A DNA stretch of 64,000 nt from Podospora pseudocomata (lineage: Eukaryota; Ascomycota; Sordariomycetes; Sordariales; Podosporaceae). The stretch spans positions 3,906,001 through 3,970,000 of the forward strand of contig NC_085890.1 in NCBI RefSeq assembly GCF_035222375.1, read 5' to 3'. Below the pieces are notes generated by a model. The model searched no databases and had not been told where the DNA came from. It was given only the letters and a program-made list of their open reading frames with translations. A program made the translations under genes and the position numbers. Position 1 is the first letter of the stretch; the number at the start of each line of letters is the position of its first letter. Positions 1 to 11,708 of the stretch are shown here, one piece after another.

Positions 1-1371
1 GCTGTCGGAAAACTATGTCAGCAACACGGCGGTTGCGCGCCGGGCCCCCATGGCCAGGGCTGGAGGGAGATCACGAACCTCAGAGCGAGCAAAGAGTTGG
101 CGCTGTATGTTTAGAGACATGTTAGCCGGTGTAATGAACGAGACACTCAACCACAAGTATGGGAAGAAAAAATTGCCAAGGGGATCAGAGGCTGGACGAG
201 CATGAGAGCGTCGTGAGCAGCCACCAGCCGTGGTGCAAGACAGCGGATTGTACGCAGGGGGACCTGAAGCTTGTGGCCAGATCATGGGGTGACACAACCC
301 GGCATTCAAGGGAGCGAAAGCAAATGTGCGACTTGCCTTGACGTCCAACCTCATGTTGGGCAATGTGTATTATCTCGAGTCTCGGTATGGGATGTTTAAG
401 AAAGGAGCGGCTCTCGAGCTCGGGGGAGCTTGTTCGGCGGGGTGGATCGGTTCACGCTGCTTGACCGCAAAAGGGGAATCTCGAAATCGTCACAAGGAGG
501 CAGCAGTTCGTCAATTATACGTCAGGCGACGGCAGTCGTGTAAATAAATCTGGCTGGAAGATGGTCGGGCCAGATATCACTGCCACAGAGTGTGGGAAGC
601 CAGCGATAAGGGGGGGATGGATGCCGTCGTTGTTTAAGTTGCCGGCCACGTATCGAGAGGTTCTGGACGCAATTTCGCCGATGTGGTCTCAGCAGCAGCT
701 GCAAGTGGGTGGGCTCCAATATTAGGTAAGGTTCAGGTTCGTGCTCCAGTCCATCTGGGGAACAGTTTGCAACCTAATATTCCAGGCTAAAAGCGCACAG
801 ATCACGTTCGCTGTCAATGAAATGCCAAGGTCTCCAGCTGGCCTGAGTTTTTGACTGCAGCTGCTCCTCATCAAATCAACTCGGCAGTTCACGATAGCTT
901 CAATTGTGCCCAGCCGGCATTTTTCAATCGCCGCAATTTTTGACCATGTAATCCAACGGGGGACACTGAGGATAGGTACGCTACACTACCGTGGTATGGA
1001 CCATTTAAAATTACATATCTAGCTAGCTCACAGAACGCAAAGACGCAAGACAGCAAGTGAACAAACATCAAGTGAAGTACAAACTAAGTCTTCGACATTT
1101 CTCCAAGATATGCTAGCTTTTACTTGTCTAGTGACCGAAACTCCCAATTAAAACACCAACCCGCTCTAAGAAGCATACTTTGTTATAACACGTATCATCA
1201 TCAACCAATGCCAGAAAAAATACCAAACGCCGTGTCCATGTGTCCCGGGATCGACTCCGCGATGTTCCCTTTCCGACGCTAAATGAACCCTTCGCTTTAT
1301 CCCATCAAGGAGCCTTGACCATCAACGCCGTCAAATGACAAGAACGAACCGAAATTCAACACAGCACGACC
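1..1371. other. No gene seen (downstream of mannitol-1-phosphate dehydrogenase)
   Basis: No open frame here has family motifs, a plausible intron series or coding-like composition. The right end is the 3' flank of the minus-strand dehydrogenase. Only short frames without recognisable protein character are present on either strand. Confidence 0.6.
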
Positions 1372-2681
1372 TTACTCCTCATTCGAATCGGCCTGGACAC
1401 GCTTGACAATGTCGACCACCTGAGGGTATAGCTTTTCACTTGGCTGCAAACCGCAAACTTCCTGGACAACCTCTTCAGGTTTCTTCTCCTCCATGATTTT
1501 GGCAAGTTCAAACGACTCGTCGTCGCCCTCGACGTTCTGGAAGCGGAATGCCATCTCGGCAGCATCAAGTAGGGCTGAGCAGTCCTTGCCATTTTCCGCG
1601 AGCTCGGCAGCGGGGCCGATGAACCGCTCTTTTCGGCTCAGCTTCCGGAGCGGGGCACGACCCACACGCTCAACCGCGTCCTCCAAGTGGGGGTTGCTGA
1701 TGCGCCTAACAATCTTGTCGACGTACTGCTTCTGCTCCTCCTCGTCGATGCCGTGCTTCTCGGTGATGAGGTCAGCCGTCTCCTTAAGAGCGTTCTTGAC
1801 CTCGTCCCGGATGTCCTTGTCTTGAAGGGCATCGTACACGGTGCTCTTGCGGCGAGTGTAGCCGTAGTACGCAGCAGTGGCGTGGCCAGTGTTGACAGTG
1901 TACAGCTTGCGCTCAATGAAGGGCTGAAGGTTGTCGACCCACTTGATGCCCTTGATGTCTGGGACGGCCCATTCCTTGAACGGGGTCTTCTCGACAACCC
2001 ACTCATAGAACTTCTCAAGCTTCACATCGAGGCCGGCATCGGGGTCTTGGGCCGGGACGATGCGGTCAATGGCCGAGTTGGCAAAGGTGGCACGCTTGTC
2101 GTAATCCTCGAGGAGAGCGGGGTTGGTGTTCTCGGGAGACTTGATGAACTCGGCAAGAGTGTCGGTGGCACCGATGGCGTTCTCGCAGGCAATGACAGCG
2201 GCGGGAGTCAGATCCGTCGAGCGGGCGGCGAGACCCTTGGCAATTACTGGCGCGAGGAACTTGAGGATGTTAGGGCCGACGGAGCAGGTGACCACATCGG
2301 CCGTCGCGATCTCCTCGACCAAAGCCGCCTCATTTGACCTCGAGTTGATGGCCCGGTAGTTGGTGATGGTCTTCTCGGTGGTGCCCTCAGCGCCAACCTC
2401 GATCACCTTGTAGCTCTTGTGGGTGTTGAGCTTGCTGACGGTGGCATCGTTGACCTCGGCAAAGATGACTTCATACCCCGATTCGTGGAGGAAGCAAGCA
2501 ACAAAGCCACGGCCTACACCAGCAACGTTAGCAACCGGTCTATGACGGCGGCACCGTTGAACACGGGAAGGCCACGGGATAGACACTGGACCGGGTCGGG
2601 ATCGGGAATAGGGAGGGGACGCCACTTACCAATGTTTCCGGCGCCAAAGTGGACAGCCTTCTTGGGGGTATTTCTCTCCAT
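1372..2681 (-). CDS. mpdA: Mannitol-1-phosphate 5-dehydrogenase
   Basis: Interconverts fructose-6-phosphate and mannitol-1-phosphate with NAD(H) in the cytosol, in the fungal mannitol pathway. Two exons are read: 2681-2630 and 2513-1372, joined by a GTAAGT...TAG intron of 116 bp, giving about 397 aa, close to the usual 388-390. The ATG at 2681 is chosen because exon 1 supplies the start of the Rossmann fold ([10 protein letters not shown]), which continues as RGFVACFL across the junction. The polyol-dehydrogenase active-site motif K-x4-N-x2-H is visible as KLYTVNTGH, followed by [12 protein letters not shown]. The longer open frame running upstream of 2513 is intron read-through and not protein. 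Housekeeping in character, with no link to the cluster to the right. Confidence 0.95.
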
Positions 2682-3891
2682 GTTTACGGATATGTGTATG
2701 TGTGTGGTGAAAAAGTAGTACGAGTGAGTGGAGAGGGAAGAGTGATCAGGGCAGCGGGGATGCAAAGATCAACAAGGTTTAAATCAAAGGTGGAAATAAA
2801 AAGTTGTAAGATACGGCGAGGTGATGTCAAGTTCAAAGGGTTGAAGTTGAAGTGTCGGAGACTTTATGTTGTGGAGAGAGGATCTGCAGATGATGTCGAT
2901 GGATTGCTGGATGCTATGGAGAAGATGGAGAGGGACGGTTTGGCACAACGAGGAAAGGCCATTTGCTTTATACTATCGTGAGATAGAAAGCGTCGCTGGG
3001 CTTTTGTGGACCTGAAGCTTGTGGTTTCCCTTTGGGGCCCCAGGGCCCATGGGCCTTGGATCCGTCAACCTACCTCTTCAGAGAGTGCTGGTGAAGGAAC
3101 AAGGGCATCATTGATCGGTGGGTCCACAGTGACGGCTGTGTGGCTTGCGGTCGCTAAACGGAAGGACGGAGAGGGCAGGGTGCAGCCTGGGTGGCAGGCC
3201 TGCAGCTCCCCACCGTCCCAAAACAAGGTGCCCCCACTCTGCCTGTGACGAGGGGCGGCGCTGCACCACGTTCAGTTCCCGCTCTTCCGTTTTGCCCGCC
3301 ACGACCAAAACGCTGCTTCATCAAAAAATAAAGTAGGTAAGCATTCTTGCATGCTGTGGCCTGTTGACCAGTCGTTGACCAGCAGGCGACCCATCTGCTT
3401 TGCTTTGCTTTAATTATCTACCTACTGGGGTTGAAAACATCCATAGCAGAAAGGTGAAGCTAACAGCAGCTCTACGCTTAATCCCACTCACTGGTCACCA
3501 TGGCCAACGAAAGACGTAAAGAGACTTCGGGGCCAGGGAAGCGCCAGCTCGATGACGAACATCACTACTATTGAGCTCGATGTCAAATCTTAGCTAGGTC
3601 GGGTATCATGAGCAGAATCTCGGTGTCCCAAACACCGCCGCAGCTCCCGAGACATGGCGCCTCCCCAACATGCGACGCATGCGAGCACCACGCAGGTAAT
3701 CTGCATCTATGATAATACTCATAACTAACAGTCCGACCCTTTCTTGCTTCCGGCTCTCTACCTGTCATCCTTCGGCGCCGGTCACGGAGGAGGTTGTCGT
3801 CACACCTCCTGCTGTGTTACCTGAGATTCCCGTCCGGTGTGTTTACACTAGGTTTGTTGTCGACCGCCATGGTGTTGAGATCTAAGCTATA
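2682..3891. other. Upstream region of mpdA; no gene seen
   Basis: The first few hundred bases should hold the mpdA promoter and 5' leader; no specific element could be assigned. The rest is non-coding as far as can be seen and ends at the left flank of the MITE. Confidence 0.5.
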
Positions 3892-3897
3892 CCTCAG

Positions 3898-4130
3898 CAC
3901 CCTGGCCACAAAATAATTGACACAGCAAAAGTACGCTGACCCATATGATGTTATAAACTATGCCTCGAAAGTAAGTCAAAAGGCCTTTGAAATATCTATG
4001 AAGGCCTCTTAATTATCCTTAAAGGCCTATTAACTATATTTAAAAGCCCAATAGCTATTCTTTAAGGTGTAGCTCGCAATATAATATGAGCGAACCTATT
4101 CTCGTGTCTCAATTATTTTGTGGATGGGGT
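3898..4130. mobile_element. MITE, 233 bp, with terminal inverted repeats
   Basis: The two ends are inverted copies of about 27 bp (left about 3898-3924, right about 4105-4130). They share the core CCACAAAATAATTGA with few mismatches. The hexamer CCTCAG stands directly on both sides (3892-3897 and 4131-4136) and is the likely target-site duplication. There is no coding capacity. The interior is A+T-rich and carries four tandem 21-22 bp units. Size, inverted ends and lack of ORF fit a non-autonomous DNA transposon. The superfamily is unassigned, and the duplication length is inferred from one copy. Confidence 0.7.
3980..4064. repeat. Four tandem 21-22 bp units inside the MITE
   Basis: Units start at 3980, 4001, 4022 and 4043. 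The first three open with AAGGCCT and the last with AAAGCCC. Each continues into an A/T-rich stretch ending in -TA or -TG. The spacing is exactly 21 bp for the first three. Confidence 0.8.
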
Positions 4131-4136
4131 CCTCAG

Positions 4137-7100
4137 CCGGAAGCCATTTTCACTGCTGCCAGGGCAAAAGGGTCCTGGCCTGCTGTGTAATCAGGATTCT
4201 CGATGAGGGGTAACATCCAGGGTCCATCAACCACCCTGCCATCCTGTGCTGAACACCAAGCGCCGAGAGCTGCAAAAGCCGTCGCTCCATAACTGGTCCG
4301 GACCTTCAGGGCTGCTGTAAGCGGCCCTTTATGGAAACGAACAGTCCCGGGTGGTGCCACGATGAAATCGCTCGTTTAATTGTTTCGGATGGCAGTACTT
4401 GAGGCTCAATGTGTGCTATTCTCCGGTTACAAGGGTTCAGTTCAACCGTTGGAAGAAGTCTCTTGCAGAACTCGACCTCGACATCATTCCTTCACCTCAA
4501 AATGGCGATTCGCTATGATGCCACGATGCTGACCAGACTTTCGTCATGTTGTATTGTAACCTCGTCCCCTTCTGCCTTCTCTTTCTCTGGTTTGATGTCG
4601 ATCGCGGGACCGAAATCAGCGCGGTGACGTCGAAGCGCCCACAGCGATTGTTGATCTCTCTACAGTGTGAGTCTACGCACGCTGATAATGATGATGCGAG
4701 GCCTGCATCCGACGCCACTGCCCAGAGCCCAATTCTTCGAATGGAACGGTGAACAGTTGGCTTTCTGTCCGGCCCAGCCTGGTTTCCAAACGGACCGTAG
4801 TCGAAAAGGCCATAATCTCCGCCATCCACCCAGATTGTAACGGAGTCACAACGTCACCGTGGCTGACGTGGGAGAAGGTCTGACGGAATCCCCAGCCCTG
4901 GGATCGATCGAAGACAAAGAACAACCCAAAGAAACAAAGAAGACATGGACCCTTTTTTTTTCTTCAGTGCCCCACGCGCGATTGCTGGGTGCGGAGCCCA
5001 ATCCACCTCCCCATCCGACCCACCTATGACGACACTGGTGGACCCTATCTTATCGATAAGAGGTCTCGGCAGGGTTCAGGGTTTGCGGGACTTTGCGGGT
5101 TGTTGGTTTCTCTTTCGTGGAGCGTGGTTGACAGACACGACACACCACAGACTACGTCCAAATCATTACCGGGCGCTGAACCCGACATCGCTGTTCAATC
5201 AGTTCAATCATCGCTATTTCACGGTCCATAAAAGCCTACGCGAACTCGCACAACCTTTTTCTCCCCTGGTTCCGTTCCTGGCCGATCAGCAGGTCCTGGG
5301 TTCCCTGGTGGCCGTTTCATGGCCCACGGCATTGGGCGGTTCGTTTCTGCTATTTTGATACGTCCTTCGTCGACAGCTTCGGGCCAACATCATGTCGGAA
5401 CTCTTCACATGCGGCCCCGACTCGCCCAGACAGCCGCCATGCTTTTTCACACATGAATGCATTTCTAACTTCTGTCATGAAAATAGGCAGGACCGAAGCC
5501 AATCCCTGGAACCGACAGGTGCCAAGTGGCCACCGCAAAACTGGCTCTCCTGTTCGTCTTTATTTTCGGCACTATCTTCGGTCCGTCCCCGTCCTATCAT
5601 CCCATTACTGTCTATGAGTTTGATGATCTTGAGGGAAATATGTGCCCCATCGTGCCGCCGGTAAACAATGTCGATCTAAGGGTCTGGGGGTTCCAGTTGC
5701 TACACTACACTGTGGTGTCCGGCGGAAAGTTATCTTGATTTTCTCAAGACCCGGCAAAGTCCCTTGCTCTTGGCTGGCTTCCTCTGCTCCGCACTGTGGG
5801 TTTCTCTTGCCCATTGAGGCCAATCATGGGAATTTCCTCGAACTCCCATCCTGCCTCAAGCACGCCAAAGCTGGCACCGGTGCAGGGACTTGAAGATCTC
5901 TTCCTAATATTCCTTGTGCTGCAGAAAAATCATCTGATTTGGTCTGCGGCATATGTTCGTCCCCTGCTGTGAGCCGTCACAGAGGTCGTTACCCCGCGTC
6001 GCGTAGGACAACTTTTGATCTATCACCATCGGTTCGGCCGTCGACAGTGCGAGGTCAGCGGCATCTTCCTCGGCTGTTTATCGTCAACTCAGAACAGGCA
6101 TCGTCCCGACGTTGGCACCCTCCCTTTTGTCCTGATCATCAAACACCATGCTACCGTTTTCCCCCATCACAAGTTCCACCCTCTCCCTCCCGCATCAACA
6201 GGGTATCGTCAGCCCGCATGAATCAAGGTTCTGGTCTGACGAACCGTGGATAGCTCTCTCATGGCGACAGGCGGCCTCACTCTCGAGTCGATCAATGTCG
6301 GTGTAGTGCCATTGATGAGATGATACGGCGAGTCGGCCCGCCACGTATCATTCTCCGCCGGTCCCGGGGGCGGCAGGGTTTCGGCGCAGGGGTCAGGCCG
6401 TTGTCGTCGGACTCGATGCCACACAGCGGCGGCCGGTATCTGGGAAAACGGATAACACGGAACCATCCTTGTACGCCGGCGATATCTTTTTCTTGTGGCT
6501 GTGCTGCGTCCGTTTTTGTTGACAACAAGCTGCGTATCCTGGCTGTTGATCCGAGGATCAATCCACCTCGATCGATAGCTTGTCTAGACCGCCATAACAC
6601 GAAATCGTGGTGATTCCAGAGATAGTATTGCGATATGAAGCCTCCTCGGCTTCCAGGCATCTAGGAATCATGGTTCATCCCACCAGCACTGCAAACAGTT
6701 ACGCGGCCCTTGAAAAACCTCCGTCCACCCACATGTAAGTGCTGACGACGTTGCTCGAAGCATTTACAAACGGGCCAACAACACCGTTCAGTCATGGCAC
6801 CCACGTGCTCGACGCCCTGATGTTGATCAGCACAATCTTGATAGGAGTGGATCAATCTGCCAAAGGTGTGAGCGGCTCCACGGAAAATCGAACCACAATG
6901 ACGAAGGTTCCCTTTTTCGGCATCCATCCACGCATAGTGTGGAGTGCTTTAGTGTCTCTGCTTGGTACCAAGCCAATGGGTTGTACCTGGCTTCCTACCA
7001 CTATTCCATCACTATTCACTCACTTGCTCGCCAATTCGTATAGCAGTTGCCCTGTATATGCTCGCTCCTCGATGGGGTAGTGAGGCAGTCAACCATGCCT

Positions 7101-8873
7101 CATAGTGATGAGAAGCGGTATGACTAAGGTTGATTCATGCTATCACTTACACGGTCGAAGTACAGGGTTATACCTAAAGTGCTTTCTATGCGCTTCAAAA
7201 TCGTGGGGAAACATGAGGATCCATAACACCATTTGGATGGTCCAACCAAGAGCCCCATCGGCTTAAGCATGTCACGGCGTTGGCATGATGTGAAACGACC
7301 TTCTTGAAGATAGTTACGCGGTTAGCTAGCTGCCCACGTACATCAGGGTCTTGATGAACAGGGAGCCATCCCTCATCACCCAACCACATTTGGAGCATTT
7401 CGCTGCTCCGAGGCATATTATGTGTACTGCCGATGCATGGTGTGTGGGCGTATATTATTCGCGCCTCGCTAACACCAAACAGTTATTAAAGCCGCTGCGG
7501 CGGGAATGTCCCAACCAATGCCCTCACCTCTGGGATCCAACAAGAACACACACAAACCAAGACGCCAAGGATCTTGTGCTTGGCTTGCTTGGCTCTTTTT
7601 TCTTAGCCACGAGATCCGCTTCACCGTTTTCTGCAATTGTTTCGTGCTTCGCTATTCGCTCTTTTGCGGGCGACTTGGCAATACAATTGCTCCTGGTGGA
7701 AACGGACGGGTAGGACGGCATCGTGTCTCCCTTTTCTGACCACAGGCTGGCTTGAGAACAGGTGTTTTGTTCTTATTTATTGTTTTCTTGATCCGATGAG
7801 CTTACATACCTACATGAGGGCTGTGTGATTTGTCTGTCGGTGCTTACATGGGTGGAAGAAAGGTGATAAGGTATTTCCGTTTATTGTGGTTCACGTGCTC
7901 CACAGATAAAAGCGAACAAAGAACCAAGTTGGAAATGTATGAAAAACGAAAACGGGGCTGGAGATGGAATCATTTGAGTGCAAGGTGGGGGTCAAACGAT
8001 CAAGAAGCTGAAACCCATCTCGATTGATCGAGTACTGTCAATATTGAATGTGAGAGATCACAAGCCCGCCGTGCTCAGCCGTGGTAGACATGTGAAGCAG
8101 GTAAGATAATGTAAGCAATATTGCACAGTCAGCGTGGCAGTGGCTTGCTGGTCTCGTGGGGTATGAGGGGCTCGAGGGGGGAAATACCACCTTTTGATAT
8201 TGGGAAGTTTTGGTGTCAAATTTCATGATATTGATAGGAAGTGTTGGAAGTGTTTGAATAGGTAGGTGAGTCGGGTTGGGGTTTCATTGACGGGTGATTA
8301 TCCCTGGGGTTCGGACTTGGCTGCATGGATGTGTTGGCGGATCTCGGAGCAGGTCGTCTTGAAGATCGATGGCGGCGTGGTGGGGATGAGGTTGGTAGAA
8401 GAGGCGGAAGTGGGTGATCAAAGCTTGTTTGGGTGGACTATGAAGGATATAGACTAGCATTGATGCCAACTCAAGGTAGAATAAACCTTACACTTGACCA
8501 TCTAGGATGCATATATCGAGCATCACACAAGTCGCAACATCGAAACGCCTGCCTGAGACGGCATAACTAAAAGATGCTCCTTTTCGAAGAGGATGGTGAG
8601 CCAAATCAAGCATTGTACCCACAACACCTTTCTCGAGATGTCGACAATATTTTCAAACCCCTTCTAGGTAGGAGCGGCGAACTCTTCATTTTGACGGCCA
8701 TCTAAACTTTGGTAATAAATGACAATCTCGATTGTCTCTCGTGATTCCTCGCTAGGTGCTTATAGCCCCTCCCTTGTTGCATGTGCCCTCATAACATGGT
8801 TTCACGTTGCTCGTCATATGAGACAAAGCTTGGCTGACGAGGAAGAGGCCGTGGCTATAAGATCAATATTGAC
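4137..8873. other. 4.7 kb gene-poor stretch between two transposable elements
   Basis: No gene could be supported. A 228 bp open stretch on the minus strand (4133-4360) has protein-like composition but no ATG and no recognised family, and it ends in the MITE's flanking hexamer. A TATA-like CCATAAAAG at about 5228 precedes an ATG at 5392, but that frame shows no family signal. The remaining frames look random. Confidence 0.5.
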
Positions 8874-8875
8874 TA

Positions 8876-8918
8876 ACGTACATTATCAGCGAGTGACCCA
8901 TATCAGCGAGTGACCCAC
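8876..8918 (+). repeat. Left terminal inverted repeat of the Fot1-like element
   Basis: 43 bp, a perfect inverse of 10692-10734. It begins ACGTACATT and contains two direct copies of a 17-mer. Confidence 0.95.
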
Positions 8919-8974
8919 TTTCTACGCGACGCGACATCTTTGCACTTCACAACAACTTTCCTCTACCATCCAAA

Positions 8975-10650
8975 ATGCCCACTACTTCAAACGAAAGCCA
9001 GATAATCTTAGCCCTCCAAGCTCTTCAAAATGACGAGAATCTAAGCGAACGAGCTGCAGCTAAAATTTACGGAGTCGACCGTAAAACACTAGGGCGTCGC
9101 CGCATCGGCAAGCCTGCACGACGCGATATAACACCTAATTCGAAGAAGCTCACTCAATCAGAAGAGGAGGCTATTGTCCAATACATTATTGAGCTATGTG
9201 CGCGAGCTTTTCCACCCAGATTGCGTGGTGTGGAAGATATGGCCAACCAACTGCTACGCGTACGCGATGCGCCCCCTGTCGGCAAGCTCTGGGTACATCG
9301 ATTTGTTAAACGCCAACCAGAGCTCCGTACGCGCTTTACGCATAGATACGACTACCAGAGGGCCAAATGCGAGGATCCAAAAGTCATTAGCGAGTGGTTC
9401 GCGCTTATACGGAACACTAAGGCCAAGTACGGTATTGTAGATGACGATATCTACAACTTCGACGAGACTGGGTTTATGATGGGTATTATCTTCGCGGGTA
9501 TGGTAGTTACGACCTCAGACGGCCTTAGCAAGGCGAAACTGGCCCAGCCTGGCAACCGCGAATGGGCAACGGTAATCCAGGAGTCAATGCCCTCGGCTGG
9601 GCCATCCCTCCTTTCATCATCTTAGCCGCGCAGTACCACCTTGCCAACTGGTATACCGAGTGCAACCTACCGTCCACCTGGCGCATCGCAACTACCGATA
9701 ATGGCTGGACTACCAATGCGGTAGGCCTAGATGGATCAAACACTTCGACCATTATACAGCGTCCCGTATAAAGGGCAAATACCGGTTGTTAATCCTCGAC
9801 GGCCACGAAAGCCACCACTCGACCGAATTCGAGCGCTACTGCCAGCAGAATAACATTATCACGCTCTGCATGCCTCCACATTCCTCCCACCTCCTCCAGC
9901 CACTCGATGTTGGCTGCTTTGGGCCGCTAAAACAGGCGTACGGCCGCCAGATCGAGGACTTGATGCGCATGCATATCAACCACGTAAGCAAGCTCGAGTT
10001 CCTCTGTGCCTTCCGCGAGGTCTTCTTCGCCTCTATAACGGAGAAGAATATACAGGGTGGCTTTGCAGGTGCTGGCCTTATACCATACGATCCAGAGAGG
10101 GTGCTTTTTAAGCTAGATGTAAAGTTTCGTACGCCAACACCTCCAAACTCACGGCCCGGCACTGCACAACCTTGGGTCTCCCAAACACCACACAACCCTC
10201 GAGAAGCCAATTCACAGTCAACGCTTATTAAGACTCGCATTGCCAACCATCAAAATAGCTCTCCGACTTCAATGTTGGCTGCGGTAGACCAGCTTACTAA
10301 GGGTACAACAGCTATAATGCACCAGGTGGCTCTCCTTCGTGCAGAGGTCTCGTCGCTCCGTAAGGCCAATGAGGCATTAAGCAAACGCCGGAGAGCTAAA
10401 AATCACGCGTAAGGCTTGGAGGGTCACTTACTGTACAAGAGGCACAGGATCTACTGGATCAGAAGGCCGTGGATAGGGGAGGGAGTGCAAGAAACGCAGC
10501 CGGAAAGTAGTAATGCAGGGGGCTCGTACGAAGGTTCGGTGCTGTAGTGTGTGCGGCAAGCCTGGCCATAATGCGCGCACTTGCCAGGAGGCTGCAGAAG
10601 CATCTGATTCAGCTGTTTCTGATGTAATTATAGTTAATTCCTTATGTTGA
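8975..10650 (+). pseudogene. Fot1-like transposase, frameshifted
   Basis: The first frame (8975-9625) carries an N-terminal psq/CENP-B-type helix-turn-helix (about residues 10-45, ending DRKTLGRRR), a second DNA-binding region, and the first catalytic aspartate in YNFDETGF. The protein similarity continues in two further frames: GWAIPPFIILAAQYHL near 9605, then LLILDGHESHHS (second catalytic Asp) and LQPLDVGCFGPLK (third Asp) in 9786-10412. The changes near 9582 and 9730 look like single-base losses. Two further frame changes follow after about 10390. Beyond them lies a CCHC zinc knuckle (CSVCGKPGHNARTC) ending at a stop near 10650. The element is therefore not autonomous as written, unless the indels are assembly errors. 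Confidence 0.9.
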
Positions 10651-10691
10651 TGTGGTATAATTGAGGATGGTTTGTTAGGGTGTGGTGGGAG

Positions 10692-10734
10692 GTGGGTCAC
10701 TCGCTGATATGGGTCACTCGCTGATAATGTACGT
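10692..10734 (-). repeat. Right terminal inverted repeat of the Fot1-like element
   Basis: Perfect inverse of 8876-8918, followed by the TA duplication. Confidence 0.95.
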
Positions 10735-10736
10735 TA

Positions 10737-11708
10737 ATGGAGAAGGAACAGGTCCGTTGAATGGGGACGGAGTCACATATACACAGGTACTCAGGAAGCC
10801 ACCGTGTCGGTATCCCCAAACTTAACACTCCTCTCTAGTATCCATCAACCTACACTGGGCCCATGGTCCCATACATGAAGTAATTTAAATGTACTATTCA
10901 TTGATGGAGGATAGGTCCACCTACCCAAAAATGCTCCCATGCCAGATTGACCACTAGTCCATGATGAGCAACCTCATTGTACGAAGATTCGAAATGAAGA
11001 AACAACGTTTCTCGCGAATCCATTGCGTAAAAGCGACATTATAAAAAAACAGAATGGACCAATGCTCAAAGACAACGGGTGAGTCTTGTTTGCCAACACA
11101 CGACACCAACTGATGGGCCAGGGGAGCGCATGAATGGAAGGTCTGGGGATCAGAGTTGATCTCGACCAGGCGGGCATTTGGACTATTGATTCTTCTCAAA
11201 TTGCTAACTACCTGGCTGTGCCGGACATGGCTCACTTCCTCACAATCCTCTACAACAGCACTAAGGATAATCCCCAGCCTGGGCATTTATCCGAAACCAT
11301 GGACCACAACAACGTGGCGCCTTCTACCGAAGGCTTGTTCCCATCCCAAGAAAGGCTTAATTCAAGTGGGATGGAGATTGGTTTTACCCCCTCCAGGCTG
11401 ATTACGCCGCATTACCCCACGATAATATATGGACATGGGAGGCGACGCCTGACCGGCCGGGGGATTGGTGCATCTCGTGGTCTCTCACATCTGCCGATGG
11501 CGCGATGGGCCAGCTCATGGCTTGTTATTGATGAGCCGTGGCATAGAGTTGACTCCGAGGGCGACGTAATATGGGACCGGCTGCTTCCGAGGATGGGGTG
11601 CAGTGATGAGGCACCTGGGTATAAAGGAGGGAAGATGACTGTGCTGGCTGATCCTGGATTCCAGACTTTTGGGGCTGTCGCATCTGGAAAAGCATTTGTC
11701 TAGTCGCC
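10737..11708. other. No confirmed gene; possible relic upstream of the lectin-like gene
   Basis: A plus-strand open frame runs 11134-11703. Between about 11350 and 11520 two overlapping frames have protein-like composition (for example DWFYPLQADY and GDWCISW). No single frame or splice model gives a recognisable protein. It may be a decayed gene or the leader of the gene that follows. Confidence 0.4.

Larger units (their letters stand above)
8874..10736 (+). mobile_element. Fot1/pogo-type (Tc1-mariner superfamily) DNA transposon
   Basis: The element spans 8876-10734 (1859 bp) and is flanked by TA on both sides (8874-8875 and 10735-10736), the target duplication of this superfamily. The terminal inverted repeats, 8876-8918 and 10692-10734, are identical over 43 bp. 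Fot1 itself is about 1.9 kb with 44 bp ends, so the match is close. Each end carries the 17-mer TATCAGCGAGTGACCCA twice in direct orientation. Identical ends point to a fairly recent insertion, yet the transposase frame is broken. No heavy C-to-T pattern typical of RIP is evident. Confidence 0.93.

Noticed and set aside
1687-2337. Plus-strand open frame of 216 aa opposite mpdA
   Set aside because: Antisense shadow of the dehydrogenase; no motifs, and the minus strand has a full family match.
2514-2625. N-terminal extension of the mpdA frame ([12 protein letters not shown]...)
   Set aside because: It reads through the intron. Exon 1 at 2681-2630 supplies the true Rossmann start.
4945-5358. 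137 aa plus-strand frame starting MDPFFFF
   Set aside because: No family signal, low-complexity start, no supporting splice model; treated as chance.
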